Shown: positions 1-7,000 of the stretch, piece after piece
Layout: each line of letters starts with the position of its first letter
How positions within the stretch are numbered: the first letter of the stretch is position 1
NCBI GenBank assembly: GCA_934140155.1
Contig: CAKPBC010000015.1
Coordinates: forward strand, 1 to 11,059
Direction of reading: 5' to 3'
From: an uncultured Bacilli bacterium
GTDB lineage: Bacteria; Bacillota_I; Bacilli_A; RFN20; CAG-826
DNA: 11,059 nucleotides
Notes under the pieces: model-generated
What the model was told of the DNA's origin: nothing
The model's input: only the letters and a program-made list of their open reading frames with translations
Database searches by the model: none
Program-made: the position numbers and the translations under genes

Positions 1-260
1 GGAATATCAAAAGGTATTTCAGAAGTTACATTTTTAACTGTATTACCTTTTTTCTCATAATAACAATTATCAGAAGCTTTATAAATATAAGAATCATCTT
101 TTGAAGGTTTTATTTTTCCTTCTTTTATCATTTTTTCTTTTTCAGCCTTAATTTTTTCAATAAGAACAGACGCAGGTTTATCATTTGGATCTTGTGAGAC
201 TAGTTTTCCTCTTATTGCAAGGTCTAGAATTCTTTGTTTAATTTTATCAATATCCATCAT
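1..260 (-). CDS. hsdS: Type I restriction-modification specificity subunit HsdS, N-terminal part (runs off left edge)
   Basis: HsdS supplies DNA target recognition for the type I complex and is shared by methylase and nuclease forms. Only the first 86 residues are in the window. They begin MMDIDKIKQRILDLAIRGKL and continue through a charged Lys/Glu-rich segment to a YIYKASDNCYYEKKG stretch and EIPFDIP at the edge. The phrases ILDLAIRGKLV, DPNDKPAS and EIPF are typical of the N-terminus of HsdS just before the first target-recognition domain. The first ATG (258-260) overlaps the hsdM stop as ATGA, which indicates translational coupling; a second ATG follows at once (255-257). It is the last visible gene of the hsd operon. 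The recognition domains lie outside the window, so the target site cannot be inferred. Confidence 0.9.
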   Translation of the reverse strand, partial: MMDIDKIKQRILDLAIRGKLVSQDPNDKPASVLIEKIKAEKEKMIKEGKIKPSKDDSYIYKASDNCYYEKKGNTVKNVTSEIPFDI

Positions 261-1681
261 TCATCAACCTCACCAATAATTTTTTCTAACTCCGCTACAG
301 CATTTGCAATACTATTAGATTTTTCTTTCAATTTTTCTAGTAATTCTTCTAATGTAAGATTGTCATTATCATCTTCAATTTTTATCCATTTAAAGTCTAA
401 ATTATATTCATTATTTTCTATATCTTTAATAGAATATTTTCTCCATCTTCCATTTGCATTTTCTAAAGAATATGTTTCTTTTCTTTGATTAATATGTCCA
501 ACACAATAACAATTAACAAAATCATTTAAATCACTACGCTTTAAAGGATCTTGTACCAAAGTATGATGAATACCAGTTCTATAATCATAAACCCAAATAT
601 CATTAGTAGGTTTTCCTTTTTCAAAAAATAAAACATTTGTTTTGACACCTTGAGCGTAAAAAATTCCTGTTGGGAGCCTTAAAATTGTATGAAGATTAAA
701 TTCTTCTAATAATTTTTTTCTTACCTTTACAGTGGCTCTTGCACTTGATCCAGTATCAGCCAAAACATTATCTGGTAAAACAATACCAACTCTACCACCA
801 GACTTTACAATAGACATTATATGTTGCAAAAAATTAACTTGATTATCTGAAGTCTTTTCAAACTCAGGTCTATTTGATGATACATCAACACTTCCTTGTG
901 GCCTAGTTCCGAATGGTGGATTTGCCAAAATTACATCATACATTTTTTCGGATTTATCAATAAGCGAATCTTGACATACTATAGGGCTTTTATCAACTCC
1001 GATATCGTGTAGATAAAGATTCATAGATGCCATTGTTACAACTAATGAAGTATTATCAGCACCAAAAAAGGCTTCTTTTTTCAAGAATTCTTGTTTGTTA
1101 ATCTCTCGACTTTGTCCTTTCATATGCTCATAAGCAGCGAGTAAAAAGCCTCCTGTTCCACAAGCTGGATCTGCTACAGTTTCAGTAATTTTAGGATCAA
1201 CACAATCGACAATCGCTTTAATTAATGGCCTTGGTGTGAAATATTGACCTGCCCCACTCTTTTTATCTAATCCATTTTTTTCTAAAATTGATTCATATAA
1301 TGCGCCTTTAAAATCGCCTTCCATCATGTACCAGTTTTGTTCTGAAACCATTTCAATTACTTTTGCTAAATGGACAGGCCTATCAATTTTATTTTGTGCT
1401 TTAGTAAAAATCGTTCCAATAATTCCTTTTTCTTGTGAAAGTTTTTTTAAGATTTCTTCATATTTTTCAACTAAATCTTCACCATTTAAATTACAAAAAT
1501 CTTTCCATTTATAACCTTCAGGAATTTTGCTTCCAAGCCCCAATTCTTCTCTTTCTGAATCCATCTTTAAGAAAAGGATATATGTAAGTTGTGTTAAATA
1601 ATCAGTGTATCCTATTCCTGCTGATGCAAGAACGTTTGCTATACCATCAACTTTTTTTAATAATGTTTGTTCATTTGCCAT
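257..1681 (-). CDS. hsdM: Type I restriction-modification DNA methyltransferase subunit HsdM
   Basis: This is the N6-adenine methyltransferase subunit, which transfers a methyl group from S-adenosylmethionine to adenine in the site chosen by HsdS. The protein has 474 residues, a usual length. Residues 1-130 form the HsdM N-terminal helical region. GAGQYFTPRPL (143-153) is the conserved lead-in to the catalytic domain, DPACGTGGF (171-179) is the SAM-binding motif I, and NPPF (254-257) is the catalytic motif IV of adenine methylases. The C-terminal part includes RLPTGIFYAQGVKTNVLFFE, typical of HsdM. Start ATG 1679-1681 lies one base after the hsdR stop and has an AGGAG ribosome site at 1691-1695. 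The gene ends with TGA inside the hsdS start, consistent with one co-translated operon. All key motifs are intact, so it should be active. Confidence 0.96.
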   Translation of the reverse strand: MANEQTLLKKVDGIANVLASAGIGYTDYLTQLTYILFLKMDSEREELGLGSKIPEGYKWKDFCNLNGEDLVEKYEEILKKLSQEKGIIGTIFTKAQNKIDRPVHLAKVIEMVSEQNWYMMEGDFKGALYESILEKNGLDKKSGAGQYFTPRPLIKAIVDCVDPKITETVADPACGTGGFLLAAYEHMKGQSREINKQEFLKKEAFFGADNTSLVVTMASMNLYLHDIGVDKSPIVCQDSLIDKSEKMYDVILANPPFGTRPQGSVDVSSNRPEFEKTSDNQVNFLQHIMSIVKSGGRVGIVLPDNVLADTGSSARATVKVRKKLLEEFNLHTILRLPTGIFYAQGVKTNVLFFEKGKPTNDIWVYDYRTGIHHTLVQDPLKRSDLNDFVNCYCVGHINQRKETYSLENANGRWRKYSIKDIENNEYNLDFKWIKIEDDNDNLTLEELLEKLKEKSNSIANAVAELEKIIGEVDE

Positions 1682-1682
1682 A

Positions 1683-4424
1683 TTAAACTGCTCCTATAAT
1701 AAATTTTGAAAGCATTTGTATTTCAGATGCGAATATTGCTGGTCCAAATGCAGAAATACCATTTCGCCATAAATCTGTGTCTATACTATTCAATTCTAAA
1801 GAATTTATAGCACCTTCTTCTACTATATATTCAGTGATTTTACGCATGATTTTTATTTGTGATTCGGTCAAAGAATGATTGTTACTTCCAACATATAAAC
1901 TAAATCTTTGAGCGCAAACTCCAAAGAGACTATATAATGTATCACTTTTTTTATATGCATATCTAATAATTTGAATTAAATTTGTTAAAGCATTTACATT
2001 GTTTTTCATGTTAAGTTCATCAACTTTTCCATCACTATCAATTCGTTTATAACTTTTCCAAATCATATAAGGCGTAAATTGTCTATCATATGCAAATAAT
2101 TTGTTTTGCAAATCATCAAGCATTGAATATGTAATAAGTTTGTCTTCAGAATTATAAATAATTCTTAATGCCTCGATTTCATCTTTATGATCATAGATAT
2201 ATTTTTCAAAATTAGAAATAAATGTCCTAGATGTTTCAATTGAAAAGCCTCTAAAAAGTAATTCATCTGGAATATCTGGTGCAAAGACAAAATATCCTTT
2301 CTTTAGTTCTAAAAGTTTATCTTTTGCATCATTATTGCAAATGAAATCTGATATCAAATTATTTCTTTCTTGATTTGTATCAGATGAACATACAAAAGGT
2401 GGTAATAAATTACTATCTAAAGCATCTTTAATTTTTTCTGCAATAAACAAAGGGGAATAACCAAACGAAGTTATAAATTCATCTAAATGTTTTTCAAATA
2501 ATGAATTATTTATATACCTGTTTGTAATTGATGAACAATAATCTCTAAGTAAAGCCAAATTTTCATCAGAAACATCACCATGCGATAAATGCTCTAACAA
2601 ATCTTTTAATGAAAGTTTTTTTAATGTTCCTTGCTTAACTCTAGGAATCTTTTTCTCACCTTTAGTAATTCCAATAGCATCAACAACATAAAAACATTCT
2701 TTATAATTTGCATTAGGAGTTACTTCTTTCAATTTATCTTCATTGATAGTACGACATCCTCTTCCTTTCATCTGAGTATATAGTACATCAGATTTAACAT
2801 CAGCCATAAACATAACAATTTCTAGTGGTTTTACATCTGTTCCAGTTGCTACAAGAGTAACAGTTACCGCTATTCGGAAATTTTTGTCTATTCTAAAACT
2901 TTTAATCAACTGATTAGAATCACCAGCTGAATAAGTAATTTTTTGTGCAAATCCTATTGGCAATTTTCCATCAGAAAATTTTTCTTTAAACACATCATTG
3001 ATAGCTGAAATTATTTCATCAGCGTGTTTATCGCTTTTAGCAAAAATAAGAGTTTTTGGAATAAATTCCCATTTTTCATCTCTTTCTGGGTATAAATCTG
3101 TATAAATAGAATCTCTAAATGCTGCTAAAACTTCTTTGATTTGGTTTCTATCTACAATTGATTTATCTAGTGCTTTATTAGTATAAATGACTGTTTGATT
3201 AGGAATTATTATGTCTTCTCTTCCTGTTTTCTTTGTAACTTCTATTAATTCGGTATTGGCATTTATTTTGCCACCTTGAGAAGTCCTTTTAGTTTCGATA
3301 TCATAAATTCTAAAAGGAACGTTTACACCATCTAAAACAGAATCTTCATAAGTATATTTTTCAATCACATTATTATCAAAGAAAGCATAAGCTTCTGGAG
3401 TTGGAGTAGCAGTTAATCCAAGAACAACAGCATTTTTAAAATAATCTAAAACAGCACGCCATTTACCATAAATTGATCGATGGCATTCATCAATAACAAT
3501 AAATTTAAAATAATCTGGAGGTAAGGTTAATGTATCACCTAAAGTAACAGCAACAGTGTTATTATCATCTTCAAAAAAATCATCATTTTCATCTTCATCA
3601 TTATCTATTAGGTTATTACCTGTCAATACTGAAAAAAGTTTTTGAATAGTAGAAATAACAACATTTCCACTAATATCACTATTTTTCTTTAGTCTATTAA
3701 TGACATATAAAGAGCTTAAAGTTTTTTTATTTTCAGTTCCGTCAAATGTACTGAATTCATTTTCTGTTTGTTTTGCTAAATTATTCCTATCAACCAAGAA
3801 CAAAACTCTATCAGTTGGTGTATAGTTAAGCAATCTATATGATGCTAAACAAGCTAAATATGTTTTTCCAGAACCAGTCGCTAATATAGCTAGTGATTTC
3901 TTTTTTCCATTTATTAATGAATTTTCAAAAGATACCTCAGCATTATATTGACAATCTCTTAATCCTGTTTTTTCTATTCTAGGTAAAGCGCCATAAAAAG
4001 AAGATTTATTTATTAGTTTTAACATCTTTTTTGGTGAATGCATCTCTGTGATTTCCGTATATTCGCTATTTTGTTCTAAAAGGTTTTTGAAAATAATTTT
4101 TTTACCATTTGCCAAATAGACTAAAGGAATAAAATTATCGATCCATAATCCATACCATTTTCTTGGACTATATGCATAATTTTCAGCTTGTTTGGCTACA
4201 TCTTTGCCAAGTAAATTTTCTTCTTTTTTTGCTTCAACGACAGCAATAGCTTTATTATCAATAAAAAGCAAATAATCACTTTCAGTAGATCCTGTCATCA
4301 ATGCTTCTTTAACAGCTTGTGGATGATTAGGAATATATTTGGAACGATCTACAATTTCCCAACCTGATTCATTTAATTGTTTATCAATTTTAATTCTAGC
4401 AAGTTGCTCTGGAAGTTCTTTCAT
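1683..4424 (-). CDS. hsdR: Type I restriction endonuclease subunit HsdR (nuclease plus DEAD-type translocase)
   Basis: HsdR is the ATP-driven translocating and cutting subunit. The 913-residue protein has an N-terminal PD-(D/E)XK nuclease (D50, then E64-A-K66 in AVVEAKKE), followed by an SF2 motor. The motor shows Walker A ATGSGKT (182-188), DECH (312-315), LTATPT (337-342), motif V near VATGTDVK (525-532) and motif VI QMKGRGCR (551-558). The C-terminal part (LFAYDRQFTPYMIWKSYKRI, around 800) resembles the EcoEI-type HsdR C-terminal domain. It is shorter than EcoKI HsdR but normal for the EcoEI-like group. An acidic low-complexity loop (about 274-289) sits before the DECH motif. Start ATG 4422-4424 is two bases after the XRE stop, with AGGTGG (4435-4440) as ribosome site inside the end of that gene. 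All catalytic motifs are present. Confidence 0.95.
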   Translation of the reverse strand: MKELPEQLARIKIDKQLNESGWEIVDRSKYIPNHPQAVKEALMTGSTESDYLLFIDNKAIAVVEAKKEENLLGKDVAKQAENYAYSPRKWYGLWIDNFIPLVYLANGKKIIFKNLLEQNSEYTEITEMHSPKKMLKLINKSSFYGALPRIEKTGLRDCQYNAEVSFENSLINGKKKSLAILATGSGKTYLACLASYRLLNYTPTDRVLFLVDRNNLAKQTENEFSTFDGTENKKTLSSLYVINRLKKNSDISGNVVISTIQKLFSVLTGNNLIDNDEDENDDFFEDDNNTVAVTLGDTLTLPPDYFKFIVIDECHRSIYGKWRAVLDYFKNAVVLGLTATPTPEAYAFFDNNVIEKYTYEDSVLDGVNVPFRIYDIETKRTSQGGKINANTELIEVTKKTGREDIIIPNQTVIYTNKALDKSIVDRNQIKEVLAAFRDSIYTDLYPERDEKWEFIPKTLIFAKSDKHADEIISAINDVFKEKFSDGKLPIGFAQKITYSAGDSNQLIKSFRIDKNFRIAVTVTLVATGTDVKPLEIVMFMADVKSDVLYTQMKGRGCRTINEDKLKEVTPNANYKECFYVVDAIGITKGEKKIPRVKQGTLKKLSLKDLLEHLSHGDVSDENLALLRDYCSSITNRYINNSLFEKHLDEFITSFGYSPLFIAEKIKDALDSNLLPPFVCSSDTNQERNNLISDFICNNDAKDKLLELKKGYFVFAPDIPDELLFRGFSIETSRTFISNFEKYIYDHKDEIEALRIIYNSEDKLITYSMLDDLQNKLFAYDRQFTPYMIWKSYKRIDSDGKVDELNMKNNVNALTNLIQIIRYAYKKSDTLYSLFGVCAQRFSLYVGSNNHSLTESQIKIMRKITEYIVEEGAINSLELNSIDTDLWRNGISAFGPAIFASEIQMLSKFIIGAV

Positions 4425-4426
4425 AA

Positions 4427-4618
4427 TTATTCATCCACCTCAATATTATACTTTTCAAAACATGATTGTAATTGTCTACTAGTTTTAATAGTTGGAACAT
4501 ATTTACCAGTTGTCCATTTATTTATAGTTGAAAAGGAAGTATCTAAGAATTTCGCAAATTTTTCTATAGCCATTAACAGTTTAAGTATTAATTCTTTTAC
4601 TGCCTCTTTATAAGTCAT
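4427..4618 (-). CDS. Small XRE-like helix-turn-helix protein leading the hsd operon
   Basis: The 63-residue protein begins MTYKEAVKELILKLLMA. It looks like the short XRE/Cro-type single-domain proteins found beside restriction genes. The likely helix-turn-helix is residues 17-39 (AIEKFAKFLDTS, then recognition helix SFSTINKWTTGK), followed by the PTIKTSRQLQ segment typical of this group. I chose ATG 4616-4618 because a strong GGGGGGAG ribosome site (4625-4632) lies six bases upstream. A longer in-frame start at 4657 lies upstream of the predicted transcription start. The gene is two bases before hsdR, so it is co-transcribed with hsdR-hsdM-hsdS and probably regulates that operon, like controller proteins of other restriction systems. 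Its helix 1-2 region is more hydrophobic than usual in the family. The regulatory role is inferred from fold and position. Confidence 0.8.
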   Translation of the reverse strand: MTYKEAVKELILKLLMAIEKFAKFLDTSFSTINKWTTGKYVPTIKTSRQLQSCFEKYNIEVDE

Positions 4619-4624
4619 AAATAA

Positions 4625-4632
4625 CTCCCCCC
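4625..4632 (-). promoter_or_regulatory. Ribosome binding site that fixes the XRE start
   Basis: On the minus strand this reads GGGGGGAG, then six bases to the ATG at 4618. It is the only good ribosome site in the region and argues against the longer reading frame that begins at 4657. Confidence 0.8.
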
Positions 4633-4659
4633 ATCTACAATTTTTATAATCCTGCAAGA

Positions 4660-4688
4660 ATTATAACATTTTTTTGGTGCTTTATCTA
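4660..4688 (-). promoter_or_regulatory. Predicted promoter of the xre-hsdRMS operon
   Basis: On the minus strand a perfect -10 box TATAAT (4660-4665) is preceded by TGT (4666-4668), giving an extended -10 (TGnTATAAT). Seventeen bases further up is TAGATA (4683-4688), which matches four of six bases of TTGACA. Transcription would start near 4653, leaving a leader of about 35 bases before the XRE start. Confidence 0.72.
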
Positions 4689-4704
4689 TATAGAGGCTTG
4701 ATTT

Positions 4705-4749
4705 TGTCTCAAAAATGTCTCAAAATTCAAATTGTGTTTAATTTTGAGA
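4705..4749 (-). repeat. Direct repeat with an inverted third copy upstream of the hsd promoter (candidate operator)
   Basis: Written on the plus strand, TGTCTCAAAA occurs at 4705-4714 and again at 4716-4725, exactly 11 bases apart, or one DNA turn. The inverted core TTTTGAGA occurs at 4742-4749. The inner copy and the inverted copy form a perfect 10-base inverted repeat (4718-4727 with 4740-4749). The direct repeats fall about 52-72 bases upstream of the predicted hsd transcription start, a usual place for an activator site. The bound protein is unknown; the adjacent XRE protein is the natural candidate. Confidence 0.5.
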
Positions 4750-4804
4750 TTTTTTAATCATGTAATCAAATCATGTAGACTTTTAGCAACCTTAAAGTTA
4801 AATT

Positions 4805-4864
4805 GTGTAGAGATAAAATAAAAAACTGTCAATAGAATCTCTACACGAAGCATACTAACAGTTT
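4805..4864. repeat. Interleaved inverted repeats, pseudoknot-capable
   Basis: GTGTAGAGAT (4805-4814) pairs perfectly with ATCTCTACAC (4837-4846). AAACTGT (4823-4829), inside the loop of that stem, pairs perfectly with ACAGTTT (4858-4864) outside it. The two stems interlock as in an H-type pseudoknot, with connecting segments of 8, 7 and 11 bases. On the minus strand the 7-base stem is also followed by a T-rich run, so it could be a weak second terminator. The function is unknown, and the arms could instead be protein-binding sites. Confidence 0.5.
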
Positions 4865-4880
4865 ATAACAATAAAAAAGA

Positions 4881-4927
4881 AGATAAAAAAATAAAAGGCT
4901 TGGCATATTTTCTATGTCTTGCAAACC
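4881..4927 (-). terminator. Rho-independent terminator of the ATPase/TOPRIM operon
   Basis: On the minus strand GGTTTGCAAGACATA (4927-4913) folds back on TATGCCAAGCC (4907-4897) around a short A-rich loop, giving about eleven pairs with small bulges. It is followed at once by a T-rich run (4896-4881). It lies about 50 bases past the stop of the TOPRIM gene, as expected for its terminator. Confidence 0.75.
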
Positions 4928-4977
4928 TCTTATAATTCAGGTAAACGTTTTTATAATGTGATAAAGACATTGAGTTT

Positions 4978-5505
4978 TTAACTCTTAATCGGTAATAAGT
5001 TATCAAGTACTAAATAAATATTGCTATAACCTTTTTGATTTTCATTTTTACAAGAAAGTTTATTATAAGCAATGTTTATAGCTTTTCTTTGATATTTAAT
5101 AGATTCTTCTTTCTTTTTACTTGATTCAATAGTTTTTCCTAATAAAACATATTCAATATCATAATTAAACCAAATTAAATGAAATTTGTTCGTAGTACAA
5201 TATTCTTGTTCTAATGTAAAAACAGTTTTGTCGTCTTGCCTGCAATCAATCTTATCGGTATCAAAACAATATATAACAAAATTTTGTCCTTTTTTATTAT
5301 CCTTTATATATTTACTTATTTGTGTGGCTGTGGAAGTGTTTTTGTATTTGTATTTTCCTCCCATATTAACAAATTGGATTTTTACATCATTATTTGTTAA
5401 ATCATATCTTTCTAAAATTAGTTTTCTTATATAACGATTATCTGATTTGTTTTTTGCATCAGATTCAACAACAAATATTAGTTGCTTCATAGGATTATTT
5501 CTCAT
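4978..5505 (-). CDS. Small TOPRIM-type protein, RloB-like (predicted nuclease effector)
   Basis: This protein of 170-175 residues looks like a compact TOPRIM domain of the RloB / AriB-like kind. Counting from the MKQ start, strand 1 is LIFVVESD with acidic E9. A hydrophobic strand FVIYCFDTDK then carries a D77-x-D79 pair, and IWFNYDIEYVLL with E113 matches the third acidic position that RloB proteins show as an FE-W-LL-like segment. TOPRIM folds of this type bind metal and cut or nick nucleic acid. It follows the ATPase gene with an 11-base overlap if it starts at ATG 5503-5505, or a 4-base gap if it starts at ATG 5488-5490 (MKQLIFVV). The second start looks slightly better by domain shape; no strong ribosome site separates them, and coupling to the ATPase is likely. 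It is shorter than classic RloB. The enzyme activity is inferred. Confidence 0.68.
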   Translation of the reverse strand: MRNNPMKQLIFVVESDAKNKSDNRYIRKLILERYDLTNNDVKIQFVNMGGKYKYKNTSTATQISKYIKDNKKGQNFVIYCFDTDKIDCRQDDKTVFTLEQEYCTTNKFHLIWFNYDIEYVLLGKTIESSKKKEESIKYQRKAINIAYNKLSCKNENQKGYSNIYLVLDNLLPIKS

Positions 5506-6865
5506 CTAATAAAACATCAAAATCAAATGATTCAACATTAAAGGGTGAGTAGGGTATTAAGCCATTAATATATTTACTCATTGGTGATTTATTTCCATCT
5601 TTAGTCCAAGAATATACTCTTGAATCATTAGAAATAAAATCTAATGAATGAGCATTATCTTTTAATACATTAATTGGCTCTAAATTATGTGTAGTAAAAC
5701 ATAACTGTCCTTTAGAATCGTTTTTAAAAAATTCAATAAGACGAGTAAAATATACATCGTGTAAGTTAGTGTCCATTTCATCAATGAATACAATACCACC
5801 ATTTGCACATGCTTTTAATGCTGAATATAATCTTACTAGTTTTCTTATGCCTGTACTTTCAAATTCGATATTTATGTATTTTTTACCATATCTAAATATT
5901 TTGTCGCAATAAAATTTATCATCTTTTACTTTTTTATCAATAATAATTTCATCTAAATCAGGTTTGAATATTTTAATAAAACCTTCTAATTTTTTTATAC
6001 TTGCTTCATACTTTTCAAAGTTATTAATAGATATTACATCTCTATTTTTCATAGATAAATTGATAAGATAATCTTTTGACGAAAAATCATTAATCATTTT
6101 CTTAAATAACTCATTAACTTTTTCTTCATTATTGTAATTTGTTTCATTATCTTTATTAATCATATAATCAAGATGTAAATCTTCTTTATTTAATACTACT
6201 GTTATATTAAATGAAAGACATAAAATAGACATTAATGAGAAAAGCACTTCAGAATTACCAGCATTACCATTTTCATCAACTTTTATTAACTTCCAAATAG
6301 TACTTGTGATTGAATGTTTGTCTAATAAATTTAAACTATAAATGTATAATGGCTCATAATTTAAGCCTTTATTTTGGCTTAATTTCAATTCTTTTAGCAT
6401 TCCGTTTTCAACTAAAACTAATGATTTAAAGTTTTCATTTTTAATAGATTTATCTTTTAAAATAGATATTTCTTCTTTACTAATAGAAATAGTGTCATTT
6501 TCATTAATAGTTAATTCTATTAAATGCTTATAGCAATTTGTTTTATGTAACTTAGTATCATCCATAATAGTAAAAATTACTTCTATAGATAATTTTTTAA
6601 GATCTTTATTAATAGTTTCATAAATAAAATTTGAAAAGGTTTTATCAGTAATACCATCTGTGTCATTAATTAATCTTTTATAAATATATAAAGCTGATAT
6701 GATTCCTGATTTACCAGATCCGTTAGGACCATAAATGGCTTTTACATTTGAATTATAAAAATCCATATTATCTTTAATTGTTTTATTAGTAAACAATAAT
6801 TCAATAGGTTTATTTATGTTTTTTACTCCATTAATAATTAACTTATTTATAAATGTTTTTTTCAT
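5495..6865 (-). CDS. AAA/ABC-type ATPase, RloA/AriA-like (defence sensor ATPase)
   Basis: This 456-residue protein is an SMC/ABC-like ATPase of the AAA_15/AAA_21 group used as a sensor in RloAB, PARIS and OLD-like systems. It shows Walker A GPNGSGKS (46-53), a long helical insertion with many Lys and Asn, a degenerate signature ESTGIRKLVRL (336-346), Walker B IVFIDEMD with D362-E363, and an H-switch TTHN with H393. The C-terminal segment GLIPYSPFN resembles the closing loop of AAA_15 proteins. I chose ATG 6863-6865 (MKKTFINKL) because the upstream in-frame GTG at 6874 lies inside the AGGTGA ribosome site. The next gene is the small TOPRIM protein, overlapping or nearly so, as in two-gene ATPase plus nuclease defence pairs. 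RloA/RloB were first named as open frames linked to type I hsd genes, which fits this location. Confidence 0.82.
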   Translation of the reverse strand: MKKTFINKLIINGVKNINKPIELLFTNKTIKDNMDFYNSNVKAIYGPNGSGKSGIISALYIYKRLINDTDGITDKTFSNFIYETINKDLKKLSIEVIFTIMDDTKLHKTNCYKHLIELTINENDTISISKEEISILKDKSIKNENFKSLVLVENGMLKELKLSQNKGLNYEPLYIYSLNLLDKHSITSTIWKLIKVDENGNAGNSEVLFSLMSILCLSFNITVVLNKEDLHLDYMINKDNETNYNNEEKVNELFKKMINDFSSKDYLINLSMKNRDVISINNFEKYEASIKKLEGFIKIFKPDLDEIIIDKKVKDDKFYCDKIFRYGKKYINIEFESTGIRKLVRLYSALKACANGGIVFIDEMDTNLHDVYFTRLIEFFKNDSKGQLCFTTHNLEPINVLKDNAHSLDFISNDSRVYSWTKDGNKSPMSKYINGLIPYSPFNVESFDFDVLLDEK

Positions 6866-6871
6866 AACTAT

Positions 6872-6877
6872 CACCTA
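6872..6877 (-). promoter_or_regulatory. Ribosome binding site that fixes the ATPase start
   Basis: On the minus strand AGGTGA stands six bases before ATG 6865. The in-frame GTG at 6874 is part of this site, so it is not a plausible start. Confidence 0.75.
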
Positions 6878-6899
6878 ATACCTTTCCATATTCATTACT

Positions 6900-6908
6900 A
6901 TTTTATCA
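6900..6908 (-). promoter_or_regulatory. Extended -10 promoter for the ATPase/TOPRIM pair
   Basis: On the minus strand TGATAAAAT forms an extended -10 (TGn then TAAAAT, five of six to consensus). The -35 region at the right spacing is poor (TATTTA). Transcription would start near 6893, with a leader of about 28 bases. It suggests this pair can be expressed separately from the primase-helicase gene upstream. Confidence 0.5.
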
Positions 6909-7000
6909 CAAAAGTAGAAAAATAAATACAAAAATGTATATTTTGTTCTAAAAAGATTATATTATACGATTGATGATTGTAGATATTTTAATAACTAGAA

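Larger units (their letters stand above)
4619..4977. other. Gene-free regulatory spacer between the ATPase/TOPRIM pair and the hsd operon
   Basis: I see no convincing gene in this stretch. From right to left it contains the terminator of the TOPRIM gene, an interleaved pair of inverted repeats (4805-4864), a 9-base direct repeat AATCATGTA (4756-4764 and 4769-4777), the TGTCTCAAAA repeats and the hsd promoter. The density of repeats suggests regulation, and possibly a junction between two separately acquired modules. Confidence 0.6.

Noticed and set aside
234..488. Open frame on the plus strand opposite the end of hsdM, and similar plus-strand frames at 1326-1514, 4377-4613, 5186-5434, 7572-7838, 9608-9793 and 10455-10667
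   Set aside because: Each lies mainly antisense to a well-supported minus-strand gene, has Phe/Ser/Leu-rich composition expected from the complement of Lys/Glu/Asn-rich coding sequence, and shows no family resemblance.
4619..4657. Upstream ATG (4657) that would add 13 residues to the XRE protein
   Set aside because: It lies upstream of the predicted transcription start, and the strong ribosome site stands just before the ATG at 4618.
4718..4755. AT-rich hairpin followed by six T on the plus strand, terminator-like
   Set aside because: No plus-strand gene precedes it, and the stem is explained by the inverted copy of the TGTCTCAAAA repeat; I list it as a candidate operator instead.
6919..6939. 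Small hairpin ATACA/TGTAT followed by a T-rich run on the minus strand, between the primase-helicase and ATPase genes
   Set aside because: Only five pairs, almost all A-T; too weak to call a terminator in DNA this AT-rich.
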